A DNA stretch of 64,000 nt from Wurfbainia villosa (GCA_025175895.1 CM045993.1:57106621-57170620); one strand, 5' to 3'; shown: positions 1-11,290, counted from the stretch's first letter. Notes: generated from the letters alone by a model not told the origin. Numbers and translations are program-made.

Positions 1-110
1 TTATGGAAATAAAATATTTTAAGATTTGATTTCCCAAATCAAATCATGATTAAATTAGGAAACAAATTTCCATAATCTAATCAAATATTTTATTTATGGA
101 AAATATCAAT

Positions 111-240
111 TTCCATAAATACTTCCAACTTTCCAAAAGTGGAAGATTTCCATAAATACTTCTAGACTTTCCAAAATTGAAAATTTTCCATAAATACTTC
201 TAAATTTCCAAAATTAGAAAATTTCCAGAAATACATTATG
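111..240. repeat. 37-nt tandem repeat in the leader of element A
   Basis: Units begin with TTCCA at 111, 148, 186 and 223, a period of 37-38 nt, and diverge by several substitutions. They lie in the untranslated leader between the PBS and any gag gene. No function can be assigned. Confidence 0.7.
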
Positions 241-285
241 ACTATCGCAAAACCATTTTTACGATTATGTCGAAACACAACCTGG

Positions 286-297
286 GCTCTGATACCA
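286..297 (-). other. Primer-binding site of element A
   Basis: On the minus strand this reads TGGTATCAGAGC, the plant initiator tRNA-Met complement used by most Ty1/copia elements. It begins one nucleotide from the LTR edge at 299. It fixes the element as minus-strand, with internal sequence to the left. Confidence 0.9.
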
Positions 298-298
298 C

Positions 299-2516
299 TG
301 TTGGGTTTCCGGCACCGCGGCGTGTGTGTTCGATCATGTTTCGTAAACATGAACACAGCGGAAGCAATAAAAATAATAAATACTTCTATTTATTACAACA
401 CACACAACACACGCATGCATATTACAACAAGTGTAGACATAACCGTAAATTTAAATTTGCAATAAAAGGATTTAACTACGTTATACCTTTCGTATGACGT
501 GTAGCGGGAACGACATAAACCGGAATGATCCTCGCTAGAATTGTCTCTATCCGTATCCACGCCGAGTTCCTCGGGATGACTTCGCTAAGCCACGAGCTTC
601 GTCTTCGTACGGGTTACTAGCCTCGTGTTGAAGACGACGTGATCGAGGGATGATCACGATCTGAATCCAAATTCGGATCCTAATACGAGTTCTCAAAACT
701 CGCTTCTCCGGAGAGGTATTCGTCAACCAATTGACGAATACTTCGTCCTCCACCTCAGAGGATTACCGGAGATTGAATCCCCGGTAAGTTATCCGCTGTC
801 GGAGCTCTAACCGTCGTCCAAACGACGCTCCGACGAGAGGAGAAGAAGCTGTCCAGAAAATTGGACAGCTTGGTGGAGGAGTAGGCGCCGGCCAAAACAA
901 GGAAGCCAAGTGCTCACCTTATCGCCACACCCAAGGAAGATCACCGGAGCACCAACTGGCAGCAGCTCGACGCCGGCGAGGGGGAAGGAAGGCTCCTTCT
1001 GGACGCCGGTTGGAGGAGGAGAGGGGTGGCAGCCTAGGGTTGGCGCCAAGTCCTTCAAGGGGTGGGCGGCAACTCTCTTGAGGCTAGGGTTTTTTGATTA
1101 GGGCTTAATTATCTATTAAGCCCTCTTTTATAGAGAACTAATTCTCTTAATGGTTATTGGATCATAACCATTAGGCCCGTTAACCCGCTCCATTAAGATA
1201 AGTTAAAATAAACTAAACCATGATGGTTTATTTTAAGTTAAAACGAACCGAACCAACTTTTGGTTCATTCGTTTAAAATAAACCAAACCCTTTGGTTTAT
1301 TCTCCTCCATTGGATTAGAACCAAACCATTTTGGTTCATCCATTATGTCTTCATAAGACACGGCCCATCCACGCTTCCATTGCGACTGAAACGATTTCAT
1401 GCTCGCTTTATGTTTGATCCAACCAAACCTAGTTTCTCTCGGTCTGAGAATCCCATTCTCTAGCTCGTTTTAAATCCTTTGGATTACGCTCGTTGTGCGT
1501 GTGACCAAATAGGTTCTCGGTTTATGTTGGCCGTCTATAATTAACCATTAATTATAGAACGATCATGAGTGGCACCTAGTAGTACATCATGATCCCCAAT
1601 TAATCGAGAGATCAGCGGTTGATCGAACTATTTCTCAAACCCTTGATGCTCGAATGAATCGTGCCCCATTCCCTTCACTCATCTTATACCCACTTGGTTC
1701 AGGACATGGTCTATTGTGTCAGTCCCCACTAGGCTGACTACGTCACACCTAGCCCAAGTATTATTTCCTCATCCTACGGATTCTAGTTACTCCACATGTA
1801 TCAAAGAGTACCTTACTCTAAACATGTAATGCTTTGGCCAAAGACTTTAGTAACAATCCGACGAGAGGCCATGGGTATACATCTCCTCGCAAGGAGTGGT
1901 GAATCCTTTATAGGCTATTCAAACACCTTCGATCACTTCGACTTATACCCAATCATCCCGGGTCCACATCTCCTTAGAGATGTTTGCTTAAGATGTCAAA
2001 GCATAAGTCTCCATGATCAAGATGACTTGAATACCGCAAGTCAAAGGAACATCGCACTTAAGCCACAGTAAGAACTTCATTGACATATCTATATATGCAG
2101 AGAACCATATGAAGTCTTACGGCTGGTCACTCCAATGAACTAGTTACCATAACTAGCATCCACGATTAACTCCGGACATCACAATGTCTCCAACCAGTGA
2201 GAATCAGCTGCTTGGATACACCAAGGAGTATACCTCGTGCTAGTCTCGACAGAATTGATGGTGTCCAAATCCATCAATTCATCGACTAGGGATAATTCCG
2301 ATACATCACAATTACACATGTAGAGATACTCACTAGTTGTGATCCAATCACAAATTCTCTCATGCTGTGAATCGCATCGTGGACATTCAGTAAATGAGTT
2401 TAAGATCCAATCAAATACATGAAACATGTATACTCAAATAGTGAATCTTCATTTATCATATAAATGGTTCATACATAAGGCGATTGCCTTAGGACATCTC
2501 TTATATATTACTAACA
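299..2516 (-). mobile_element. 5' LTR of element A
   Basis: The 2218-bp LTR has TG/CA termini (TGTTGGG at 299, ACTAACA ending at 2516 on the plus strand) and a PBS at its inner edge. It aligns along its length with solo LTR B at 5008-7244. A TATA box on the minus strand lies at 1125-1135. The outer flank 2517-2521 (ctaat) is the presumed TSD copy, with its partner outside the window. Length and layout resemble Angela/TAR-type copia LTRs, which is a tentative assignment. Short open frames inside are not supported as genes. Confidence 0.85.
1125..1135 (-). promoter_or_regulatory. TATA box of LTR A
   Basis: The minus strand reads CTCTATAAAAG. The same box is kept in LTR B at 5848-5857. It marks the likely U3/R boundary. 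Confidence 0.65.
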
Positions 2517-2521
2517 CTAAT

Positions 2522-2708
2522 TGGGTAAGAAAAGGCGTAGATGCCATACTATCCTTACCACTTTTATAGTGGATGAGGTTCCATCTGTTGAGGATCTTGT
2601 GATGCGCTAAAGGGGGGTTGTTCGATTCTTTCGATTACCTCTTTACTTGGGAGAGGAGCCTAGACGTCATACTATTTTGACCACTTTTATAGTGGACAAG
2701 GTTCCATC
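2522..2708. repeat. Tandem duplication at the left edge of element D
   Basis: Two diverged copies of a unit with a period of 123 nt end at 2585 and 2708, each closing with GGTTCCATC. The second unit contains a truncated copy of D's LTR tip (TGTTGAGGATC at 2586) followed by flank. The true LTR starts at 2709. The duplication therefore arose after D inserted. Confidence 0.7.
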
Positions 2709-3235
2709 TATTGAGGATCTTGTGATGTGCTAGAGGGGGGGGGGTGAATAGCGATTGTTCAATTCTTTCGATTACTTTCTTTGATCATGTTCGTTCTTAT
2801 CTACAATTAGTTAGCACAGTGGAAACAAATAGCAAACTAAATAAACAAATGCAAAACACAAATACAACACTGATTTTATGTGGTTCAGAATCCTAGTTCC
2901 TACTCCACAGTTGAGCTCTAGAGTGAGCTCTAGTGATGCACTACCACTAACTCTTTCTCCTTCTCGGACACTTCCGAAGGTGGAGAAACCTCTTACAAGA
3001 TGCTTATACAAAAGTACAACAACCAAAATACAAATTACAAAAGAAAATGAAAGAACAAGTAAAAATACTTTTACAAAGTTGAGATTTTGATCGCTTTGCT
3101 TTTGATTGCTTTGGAATGACTTGGAAGGTCTGGAATGCAACAACAACTCTCCTTCCAAATAACCAAGAACTGACTTCTTCTAATCTTCCTGTCATCCTCC
3201 TTTTAAAGCTTCCATCAGACTAATTTTTTGCTAAT

Positions 3236-3640
3236 CAGTCGACTGACCTTATCCACTAGTCAAATGGTCACTTTATCGTTGTCTCACAATGGACTAATCC
3301 ACGTCGAAAATCGTCAATCAATCGACTGCTCATAGCCATCAATCAACTACCATGAGCCAGCAAATGACTCAGAAACATTGTGTGCTCTTGTCCACTGAAT
3401 CTAGTCGACTACCAGTGGTTAGCCAACTGGTCCAACCCACTAGTGACTGCCCGAGCACTAGTTAATTTCCTTAGTTGACACTCGATTAGTCGACTGGTTC
3501 ATAACCCCAGTCAACTACCCAAGTCTCTTGAGCTCTCGAGGGTCAAGCACTCGACCAGTTGACTAATCCATAACCCCAGTTGACTGCCAACTAATCTGTC
3601 CGATTGTTTTAACCCACCAGTCGATTGGACCAAGTCTCAT
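3236..3640. repeat. Degraded CAGTCGACTG array in U3 of D
   Basis: Many variants such as CAGTCAACTA, CAGTTGACTG and CAGTCGATTG lie just upstream, in minus orientation, of the TATA-like box at 3199-3208. Most CpGs have decayed to TpG or CpA, which fits D being the oldest element. Confidence 0.7.
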
Positions 3641-4164
3641 TTGACTGATAAACCTCAAAACTGAGATTTAACACCCAAGTATGATCCCCTTATACTTAAC
3701 ACTCAACCTTAGACTAGACCTAAGACTTCAAGCCACTTCTATCAGCCTCACGCCTTTGGTTTGAGTCCATGACTCCTCGCCCTTACACTAGCCTTCAAGT
3801 ACTTCCATCGACTTCGTCATGCCATCGGGTACCCTTATCCTAACCCAAGCATTCAAGCTACTTCCATCAGCCTCACGCATTTGGTTTGAGTCTATGACTC
3901 TTCACCCTTGCGCTAGCCTTCAAGTGCTTCCATCAGTTTTGTCATGCTACCGGGTCTTCCTTTGCCAAGAGGTCGCACCTTCGGGACTTCTATTGCTAAG
4001 TCTACACACTTGGAATTTCCCTTTTCCAAGTCTCCATACTTGGACTTTTGCTACTAGGACTACACACTTGGACTTACACGACCAAGATTATACACTTGGA
4101 CTTTTTAATTGCCAAGTATCCATACTTGAACTTTCCCTTGCAAAGATCAATTCTTGAACTTCTC

Positions 4165-7100
4165 TGTAGGGGATCGATCGGCCAGCTAGAGGGGGGTGAA
4201 TATCCCTTTGTCGTTGGATGGTGGAATTTGCTCATCTACACAATTGTTAGCGCAAGCGGAATACTAATAAAGACAAGCAAATAAACAATGAAAAATACAA
4301 ACAATGCTAACACCAAAATATAACGTGGTTCACGGCTATGTCGCTAATCCACGGTCCGATTCGTCCCCGGTGAATCACTTCGCAACCAAATCACTATCGG
4401 TCTCTCCTTTGCACTAAGCTAGGTGGAGGTAACCCTTACAACTCAAGAACACTCCTTCTTTTATAATAGATGTGAAAGAAAACTAAGAGAAGGAGTTTGA
4501 ATCTTGTAGAGCACTTGGATGGTCACTTAAAGCATAAGCATTAGCCATCCAAAAGCCCACACCCTCTCTTTTTATAGAGAGGGTTGATTTCTTCCCGTTG
4601 GCTGCCACCAGTCGATTGCTGCCTTTGGCAGTCGACTGCCGCCACTTCAACGGCCTCCGAACACATCGGATCCCGACCGTTGTAGTCCAATTGATCCCTT
4701 GGCAGTCGACTGATGGATCCATCAGTCGACTGATGCCTCCGTAGTCGACTGCCCAATCGGCTATGAGCGGTTCTATGGCCCTAACCCTCTTGACCAGTCG
4801 ACTGCTGCCTTTAGCATTCGACTGCTGGCCCAAAACTACTCAGTCGGACACCAGTCGAACCGCGTTCGACTCAGAGCAGTCGACTGCCATTCCATGGAAG
4901 TCGATTGATGTCGGGAAAACTCATACGACACTTAGCCAAATGGCTAAGTTTCACCTAGGAGCTCTACCCCTTCCCGGGTTACATTCGCTCACTCTCATCC
5001 CTCGGAGTGTTGGGTTTTTGGCACCGCGGTGAGTGTGTGTTCGAACATGTTTCATAAACATGTGCACAACGGAAGGAATAAAATAATAAATCTAATTTAT
5101 TACAACACACACATCACACACATGCATAGTACAATATGTGTAGACATAACTGTAAATTGAAATTTTGCAATAAAAGAAAATTTATTCTACGTATATCTGA
5201 CGTATCACGTGTAGCGGGAAAGGCATCAATCGGAATGATTCTCGCTAGAATCGTCTCTATCTGTATCCACGCCGAGTATCTTTGGGATGACTTCACAAAG
5301 TCACGAGCCTCATCTTCGTACGGGTTACTAGCCTCGTGTTGAAGATGATGTGATCGAGAGAAAATCACGATCCAAATCAAAATTCGGATCCAAAACGAGT
5401 CCTCAAAAACTCGCTTCTCCGGAGAGGTATTCGTCAACCGTTTGGTGAATCCTTCATCCTCCACCTATGAGGATTACCGGAGATCGAATCCCCGGCAAGG
5501 CTACCGCTGTCGGAGCTCCAAACGTTGTCCAAATGACGCTCCGACGAGAAGGAAACAAGCTGCCCAGAAAACTGGACAGCTTTTGGTGGAGGAATAGGGG
5601 TCGGCCAAAAGGGAAGGTTGAAGCCCACCTTGTTGCCGAACCCAAAGGAGATCACCGGAGCTCCTCCGGCAGTAGCTCGACGCCGGCATGGGGAGAGGAC
5701 GACAGCTGTTGGACGGCGGCAAGGGAGCTTGGGTGGTGGTGGGCGGCGGCAAGGAGAGTTGGCGCCGACTTCACAAGGAGAAGGAGAGGGCGGCAACTTA
5801 GGGTTGCTTGGACTTTGGATTAGGGCTTAACAAAACCCTTAAACCCTATTTTATAGAGAACAAATTCTCTTAATGGTCATCGGATCATAACCAAAAGCCC
5901 GTTAACCCACTCCATTAATTTAAGTTAAAATAAACCAAACCATGATGATTTATTTTAAGTTAAAACGAACCGAACCAACTTTGGTTCATTCATTTAAAAC
6001 AAACCAAACCCTTTGGTTTATTCTCCTCCATTGGATTAGAACCAAACCAATTTGGTTCATCCATCATGTCTTCATAAGACATGGCTCATCCACGCTTCCA
6101 TTGCGACTGAAATGATTTCATGCTCGCTTCATTGTTTGGTCCAACCAAACCTAGTTTCTCTCGGTCTGAGAATCTCATTCTCAAGCTCGTTTTAAATCGT
6201 TCGGATTACGCTCGTTGTGCGTGTGACCAAATAGGTTCTCGATTTATGTTGGCCATCTATAATTAACTATTAATTATAGAACGATCATGAGTGGCACTTA
6301 GTAGTACATCATGATCCCCAATCAACCGAAAAGATCAACGATTGATCCAGAACTATTTCTGAAACCCTTCAGCAGCTCGAATGAATCGTGCCTCATTCCC
6401 TTCACTCATCTTATACCCTCTTGGTTCAGGACATGGTCTATAGTGTCAGTCCCCACTAGGCTGACTACGTCACACCTAGCCCAAGTATCATTTCCTAGTC
6501 CTACGGATTCTAGTTACTGCACATGTATCGAAGAGTACCTTACTCTTAACATGTAATGCTTTGGCCAAAGACTTTAGTAACAATCCGACGAGAGGCCATG
6601 GGTATACATCTCCTCGCAAGGAGTGGTGAATCCTTTATAGGCTATTCAAACACCTTCGATCACTTCGACTTATACCCAATCATCCCGGGTCCACATCTCC
6701 TTAGAGATGCTTTCTTAAGATGTCAAGGCATAAGTCTTTATGATCAAGATGACTTGAATACCCCTAGTCAAAGGAACATCGCACTTAAACTGCAGTAAGA
6801 ACTTCATTGACATATCTATATATGCAGAGAACCATATGAAGTCTTACGACTGGTCACTCCAATGAACTAGTTACCATAACTAGCATCCACGATTAACTCC
6901 GGACATCACAATGTCACCAGCTAGTGAGAATCAGCTGCTTGGTTACAACAAGGAGTATACCTCATGCTAGTCTCGACAGAATCAATGGTGTCCAAATCCA
7001 TCAATTCATCGACTAGGGATAATTCTGATACATCACAATTACACATGTAGAGATACTCACTAGTTGTGATCCAATTACAAATTCTCTCATGCTGTGAATC

Positions 7101-7597
7101 GTATCCTGGACATTCAGTAAATGAGTTTAAGATCTAATAAAATACATGAAAATATGTATACTCAAATAGTGAATCTTCATTTATCATATAAATAGTTCAA
7201 ACATAAGATGATTGCCTTAGGACATCTCTCATATATTACTAACACAGAGTCCCTCGCCTTTGAAGTTATCTTCATCTGGCCACGTCCCTCGGATGTGCAA
7301 AGCGCACAGCTCTGCAACGGCATCCTTCACATCTCGCCTTGAAGTCCACTTCCTCCGGCTTCACTCCAAGCTCCTCGTCCGGCGGTCCCTCGGATGCTCC
7401 AAGCGCACGGCTTCCGCAAAGCTATCCTTCTCCGACTCAAGGACCGAGTCATGAGAGGTGAAACTCGCCAAAGCTCTATGTGCGAATTACTAAGTCCTGC
7501 AAGACTCCAACACACATATCAAATCATAATAACAATCTAACTTAAACCCTTAGCCACACACATCAAAACCATATCACGGCAAGAGATTTCCCTAACA
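4165..7597 (-). mobile_element. 3' LTR of element C (split by solo LTR B)
   Basis: It runs from TGTAGGGG at 4165 to CCCTAACA at 7597 and is about 1191 bp once B and its TSD are removed. The minus-strand TATA box is at 4569-4580, followed by CAGTCGACTG palindromes at about 4607-4900. It matches the 5' LTR at 10526-11737. Confidence 0.9.
5008..7244 (-). mobile_element. Solo LTR B (family of element A)
   Basis: This 2237-bp LTR has termini TGTTGGG and ACTAACA, is homologous to LTR A, and has no PBS or internal region on either side. Its flanks are cggag (5003-5007) and cagag (7245-7249), a TSD with one mismatch. Removing element and TSD restores the sequence seen uninterrupted near 11385 in C's other LTR. 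It is best explained by LTR-LTR recombination. The minus-strand TATA box is at 5848-5857. Confidence 0.88.
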
Positions 7598-7613
7598 ATC
7601 TCCCCCTTTTTGA
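7598..7613 (-). other. Polypurine tract of element C
   Basis: On the minus strand, AAAAAGGGGGAGAT directly precedes the 3' LTR start TGTTAGGG. It is the plus-strand priming site. The same tract is found in G (22229-22244), N (42134-42149) and K (54984-54996). Confidence 0.88.
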
Positions 7614-8750
7614 TGTGTTGCAATCCGTTTAAGTTAGGTAAAAACATTTGATAAAATATTAAGAAAGGAAAGCATGTGGATAACATGATTAGCAACTCTC
7701 CCCCTTAATACATGAAACTCCCCCTAAATACATTCCCCCTTACTTAAACATATACATTTCTCCTCCTTTGACACCATCAAAAATATTAATCAATGTTTAT
7801 ACAAGCATGGCATCAAGTCTAGAGGTAAACAAAAGCCAAAACATGCCTTAAAATCGGATACAAAAGGTTATTGGGCATATTATTAGGCTACCAGTCGACT
7901 GGTTCAGACTACCAGTTGACTGACACATGGATTTCAGGAATTCTGATTTTTCGGGGTGAATTTCAGAAATGCGTAAAAAATTATATAAAATTTGAAAAAT
8001 CATGAAAATTGGGGAACATATTTCTTGTAAGTATATTTATCAAGGAAAAATAGTTGCCCATGAAAAATCATTATATTTTCAAGTATTTGTCAAAAATCCA
8101 AAAGCTTTAAAAATGACTAGGTTTTTGATCATGTTAGTATCCATTTTAACACCTAGTCTTGCTTTGGTTTGTTTCAAAACATGAATACATAGATTTTAAA
8201 GTAAGAAATTGTTTTGAAAATATGTGAAATATCCAACCATGATCTTTGGGCAATATGTCTATGAATTAAACATAAGTCTTCCCCATGATTGGTCTATTAT
8301 TGCTATTTTGATACCTTAAATGACCATCTAAATGCCATAGGCATTAGTGGACATTTGTATCATCCTAACATCTCACTCATGCTAAGTTTTCAATCAAAGT
8401 AGCCTATGGTGAGTGTGAGATGTATCCTAAAGGTATTTGTATATACTTAACCATTATTTTCATGCAATTCTATCAAGGTTAAATATCATCCTATCATTCC
8501 ACATGATCATAAAGATGTATATGAATTAATTTCACATTATGATCATGAACCAAATGTGTTCATCAAATTGTGATCATGCATTAGGTATTACATGATAATA
8601 AGGCAAATATCACCTAAAGCATGATTTATCTATTTATAGGTGCATTATCATCACCTAACACTATTTCAAAAATATTGTCCCGCCATCCTAAGTCAACCAA
8701 AAACATATGATATAGATGAATTTCATTTGGTTGACTACCCTAGGGTTTTC
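7614..8750 (-). other. Conserved 3' untranslated segment of element C
   Basis: About 1.1 kb lies between the gag stop and the PPT with no long open frame. It is conserved in G (22245-23532) and K (53749-54983), for example the phrase around 8225-8290 that mentions CAACCATGATCTTTGGGC. It contains a pair of palindromes at 7892 and 7913, 21 nt apart, the second decayed to CAGTTGACTG. Its conservation in non-autonomous elements suggests a role in RNA packaging, dimerisation or 3' processing, which is inference. Confidence 0.7.
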
Positions 8751-10463
8751 CTAACCCCTAAGGATGGATTTGGGAACCCAAAATAAGTTCTTGCCTATGG
8801 GGTTCACTAAAAATTCTTTAGGGATCCATTTTCTGGCTATTACCTTCTTTTTGTCTTGACCCCTAGCAATTAGGCATTTATAGGTCTTTTCATTTTTATT
8901 TTCTTTATAACCTAGGCCTTTCTTGTTGAAGCTAGCCCTTTGCCTCCCAATTATCATGTTAAGGGTATTGGAGCCTATTGTAAACTTTTCTAGGGCTTTG
9001 GTCAAGTGGTCTACCTTTTCTCTTAGAGCCCTATTTTCTTTTATGCATGCATCATTAACATCCAAAGGCATATAGTTATCATGTGAGCATGCATCATTAT
9101 CATTATCATTTAAGCATGCTTTTTCTAGCTTATTTTCTAAATCCTTAATTTGCTCAAGCATGCATTTATTCCTTTTCTTTGCCCTAAATAAATCCTTAGT
9201 GAGGCTAGAAATCATGGACATTATTTGCTTAGGGGGTAGATTCGTTACCTCACTTACCAAATCCTCTTCCGATGATGAGGATGTAGAGGAGGCTCCCCCT
9301 TCACATGAGCTCTCCTCACTTGAGCTTGCTTCTTCATTTTCGGAGGAGGAGCAATCTAGGTCGTCAAAGGCCATTAGGGCAAGGTTGGAGTAGACATGTT
9401 CTTCCTCTTCTGATGATGATGAGGATGAAGAGGGGTCATCCCATGTCCTTGCCTTGAGAGCTTTGGTCTTCCCCTTTTCCTTGGTCTTCTTCTCTTCTTC
9501 CTTTTTATTCTTGCTCCCCTTCTTCTTCTTTTCTTCCTTCTTTCTTTTCTCCTCATTACTCTTGTTTAGGAGAGGACAATTGTCCCTTATGTGTCCTTCT
9601 CCTTGGCAATTATAGCAAATAATCTTTCCCCTTGATCTTCTTCTCCTATCATTAGAGTTATTGAATTTAAAACCTTTTAATGCATGCCTTACCCACCTTA
9701 CCATATAGGCTTCTTCCATGCTATCCATGGAGGAGGAAGAGGATGCTTCGTCGGAGGAAGAGGAGGTCTCTATCTTCTTCTTCTTCCCCTTATTTGCTAC
9801 TAGGGCTACTCCTCTTGATTGCTTGATACTTGATTCTTCGTTTATTCCTTCAAGCCTCGTTTCATGGAGCTCCATGGTTGAAAAGAACTCCTCCAAGGTG
9901 CTCACTTCTAAATTCTTGGACATGTAGAAGGAGTCCACCATTGAGCTCCATTTCGATGACCGGGGAAAGGCATCAATTACTTTCATGAGCATGTCCCGGT
10001 TGGAGAGCTTTTCACCTACACTTGTCAAACCGGTTAGAATTTCCTTAAATCTAGAGTGTAGGGATTTTACCTTCTCTCCCTTTTTGAGTTTGATATTTGA
10101 CAATTGGGAGCGAAGGACATCTCTCCTTGCTAGCTTCGCCTCGGATGTGCCTTCATGGATCTCTATTAGTTTCTCCCACATTTCCTTGGCGCTAGCACAC
10201 TCTCCTATTAGGTTGACTTCTTGTTGAGGGAGGGCATTATAGAGGTGGTGCTTGGCCTTTGAATTTGCCAAGTATTCTTCCCTTTGCCTCTTGCTCCACC
10301 TTGATTTCTCCAAGGGCTCCCCTTCTTCATCTCTAGGCAATTCGAAACTGTTTTCCATAATCAAGAGAATTTCAAAATCGGTCTCAAAAAATACCTCCAT
10401 TCTCTTTTTCCACCAAGAGAATTCGCCTTCAAATTTTGGTGGGTGAATATTTGAGCCAGCCAT
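8751..10463 (-). CDS. gag: Gag polyprotein of element C (SIRE-like, open)
   Basis: This 570-residue Gag is open from an ATG 49 nt past the PBS to a stop next to the conserved 3' segment. Residues 3-25 hold the copia gag start (IHPPKFEGEFSWWKKRMEV). An alpha-helical gag core of the UBN2/Retrotran_gag_2 type covers about 60-210. A complete CCHC zinc knuckle lies at C283, C286, H291, C296. Lys/Glu- and Ser/Glu-rich stretches with a TWDDP motif follow (300-420), then a coiled-coil-like tail ending WVPKSILRG. It would form the particle shell and bind RNA in the cytoplasm. The style matches SIRE/Maximus gags, but pol is absent. It is the best preserved gene in the window. Confidence 0.9.
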   Translation of the reverse strand: MAGSNIHPPKFEGEFSWWKKRMEVFFETDFEILLIMENSFELPRDEEGEPLEKSRWSKRQREEYLANSKAKHHLYNALPQQEVNLIGECASAKEMWEKLIEIHEGTSEAKLARRDVLRSQLSNIKLKKGEKVKSLHSRFKEILTGLTSVGEKLSNRDMLMKVIDAFPRSSKWSSMVDSFYMSKNLEVSTLEEFFSTMELHETRLEGINEESSIKQSRGVALVANKGKKKKIETSSSSDEASSSSSMDSMEEAYMVRWVRHALKGFKFNNSNDRRRRSRGKIICYNCQGEGHIRDNCPLLNKSNEEKRKKEEKKKKGSKNKKEEEKKTKEKGKTKALKARTWDDPSSSSSSSEEEEHVYSNLALMAFDDLDCSSSENEEASSSEESSCEGGASSTSSSSEEDLVSEVTNLPPKQIMSMISSLTKDLFRAKKRNKCMLEQIKDLENKLEKACLNDNDNDACSHDNYMPLDVNDACIKENRALREKVDHLTKALEKFTIGSNTLNMIIGRQRASFNKKGLGYKENKNEKTYKCLIARGQDKKKVIARKWIPKEFLVNPIGKNLFWVPKSILRG

Positions 10464-10511
10464 TCTTGAATGTGCTTGTTGTGGCGGTTAGTCCTTGACA
10501 AGCTTTCCTTG

Positions 10512-10523
10512 GCTCTGGTACCA
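10512..10523 (-). other. Primer-binding site of element C
   Basis: The minus strand reads TGGTACCAGAGC, one change from the tRNA-Met complement TGGTATCAGAGC. It lies two nucleotides inside the 5' LTR. Confidence 0.88.
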
Positions 10524-10928
10524 CTTGTAGGGGATCGATCGGCCGGCTAGAGGGGGGTGAATAGATCTTTGTCGTTGGATGGTGGAATTTGCTCATCTAC
10601 ACAATTGTTAGCGCAAGCGGAATACTAATAAAGATAAGAAAATAAACAATGAAGAATACAAACAATGCTAACACCGAAATATAACGTGGTTCACGGCTAC
10701 GCCGCTAATCCACGGTCCGATTCGTCCCCGGTGAATCACTCCGCAACCAAATCACTATCAGTCTCTCCTTTGCACTAAACTAGGTGGAGGTAACCCTTAC
10801 AACTCAAGAACACTCCTTCTTTTATAATAGATGTGAAAGAAAACTAAGAGAAGGAGTTTGAATCTTGTAGAGCACTTAGATGGTCACTTAGAGCATAAGC
10901 ATTAGCCATCCAAAAGCCCACACCCTCT

Positions 10929-10940
10929 CTTTTTATAGAG
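10929..10940 (-). promoter_or_regulatory. TATA box of element C
   Basis: The minus strand reads CTCTATAAAAAG. It lies about 30 nt downstream of the nearest palindrome of the U3 array, so it should be the promoter for gag RNA. Equivalent boxes occur in G (25735-25746), K (51556-51564) and N (45801-45810). Confidence 0.75.
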
Positions 10941-10969
10941 AGGGTTGATTTCTTCCTGTTGGTCGCCAC

Positions 10970-11290
10970 CAGTCGACTGCTGCCCTTGGCAGTCGACTGC
11001 CGCCACTTCAACGGCCTCCAAACACGTCAGATCCCGACCGTTGTAGTCCAACGGATCCCTTGGCAGTCGACTGATGGATCCATCAATCGACTGATGCCTC
11101 CGTAGTCGACTGCCCAGTCAGCTACGAGCGATTCTGTGGCCCAAACCCTCTTGACCAGTCAACTGCTCCCTTCAGCAGTCGACTACCAACATATGACAGT
11201 CGACTGCTAGCCCAAAACCACTCAGTCAGATACCAGTCGAACCGCGTTCGACTCAGAGTAGTCGACTGCCATGGAATGACAGTCGACTGA
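10970..11290. repeat. CAGTCGACTG palindrome array in U3 of element C
   Basis: Perfect or one-off decamers start at 10970, 10990, 11064, 11084, 11103, 11259 and 11280, with further variants between (for example near 11157-11215). Steps inside clusters are 19-21 nt. The array ends about 30 nt upstream of the TATA box. Confidence 0.85.

Larger units (their letters stand above)
1..298 (-). mobile_element. Element A, 5' internal leader (partial)
   Basis: This is the start of the internal region of an LTR retrotransposon running leftward out of the window. It lies directly inside a primer-binding site at 286-297 and an LTR at 299-2516. It is AT-rich and no coding domain is visible. Four imperfect copies of a unit of about 37 nt start at 111, 148, 186 and 223, each with the core TTCCATAAATAC. 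Gag and pol, if present, are outside the window. Confidence 0.75.

Noticed and set aside
286..297. tRNA-like match GCTCTGATACCA
   Set aside because: It is only the 12-nt primer-binding complement of tRNA-Met at LTR edges; no cloverleaf is present.
5467..5823. 118-residue open frame in LTR B rich in Arg and Gly
   Set aside because: It lies inside an LTR, overlaps equally long frames on the other strand and is not kept in LTR A.
10970..11290. Regularly spaced palindromes resembling a CRISPR array
   Set aside because: The repeats are 10 nt with about 10-nt gaps, lie in LTR promoters of a plant genome, and the spacers are not unique captured sequences.
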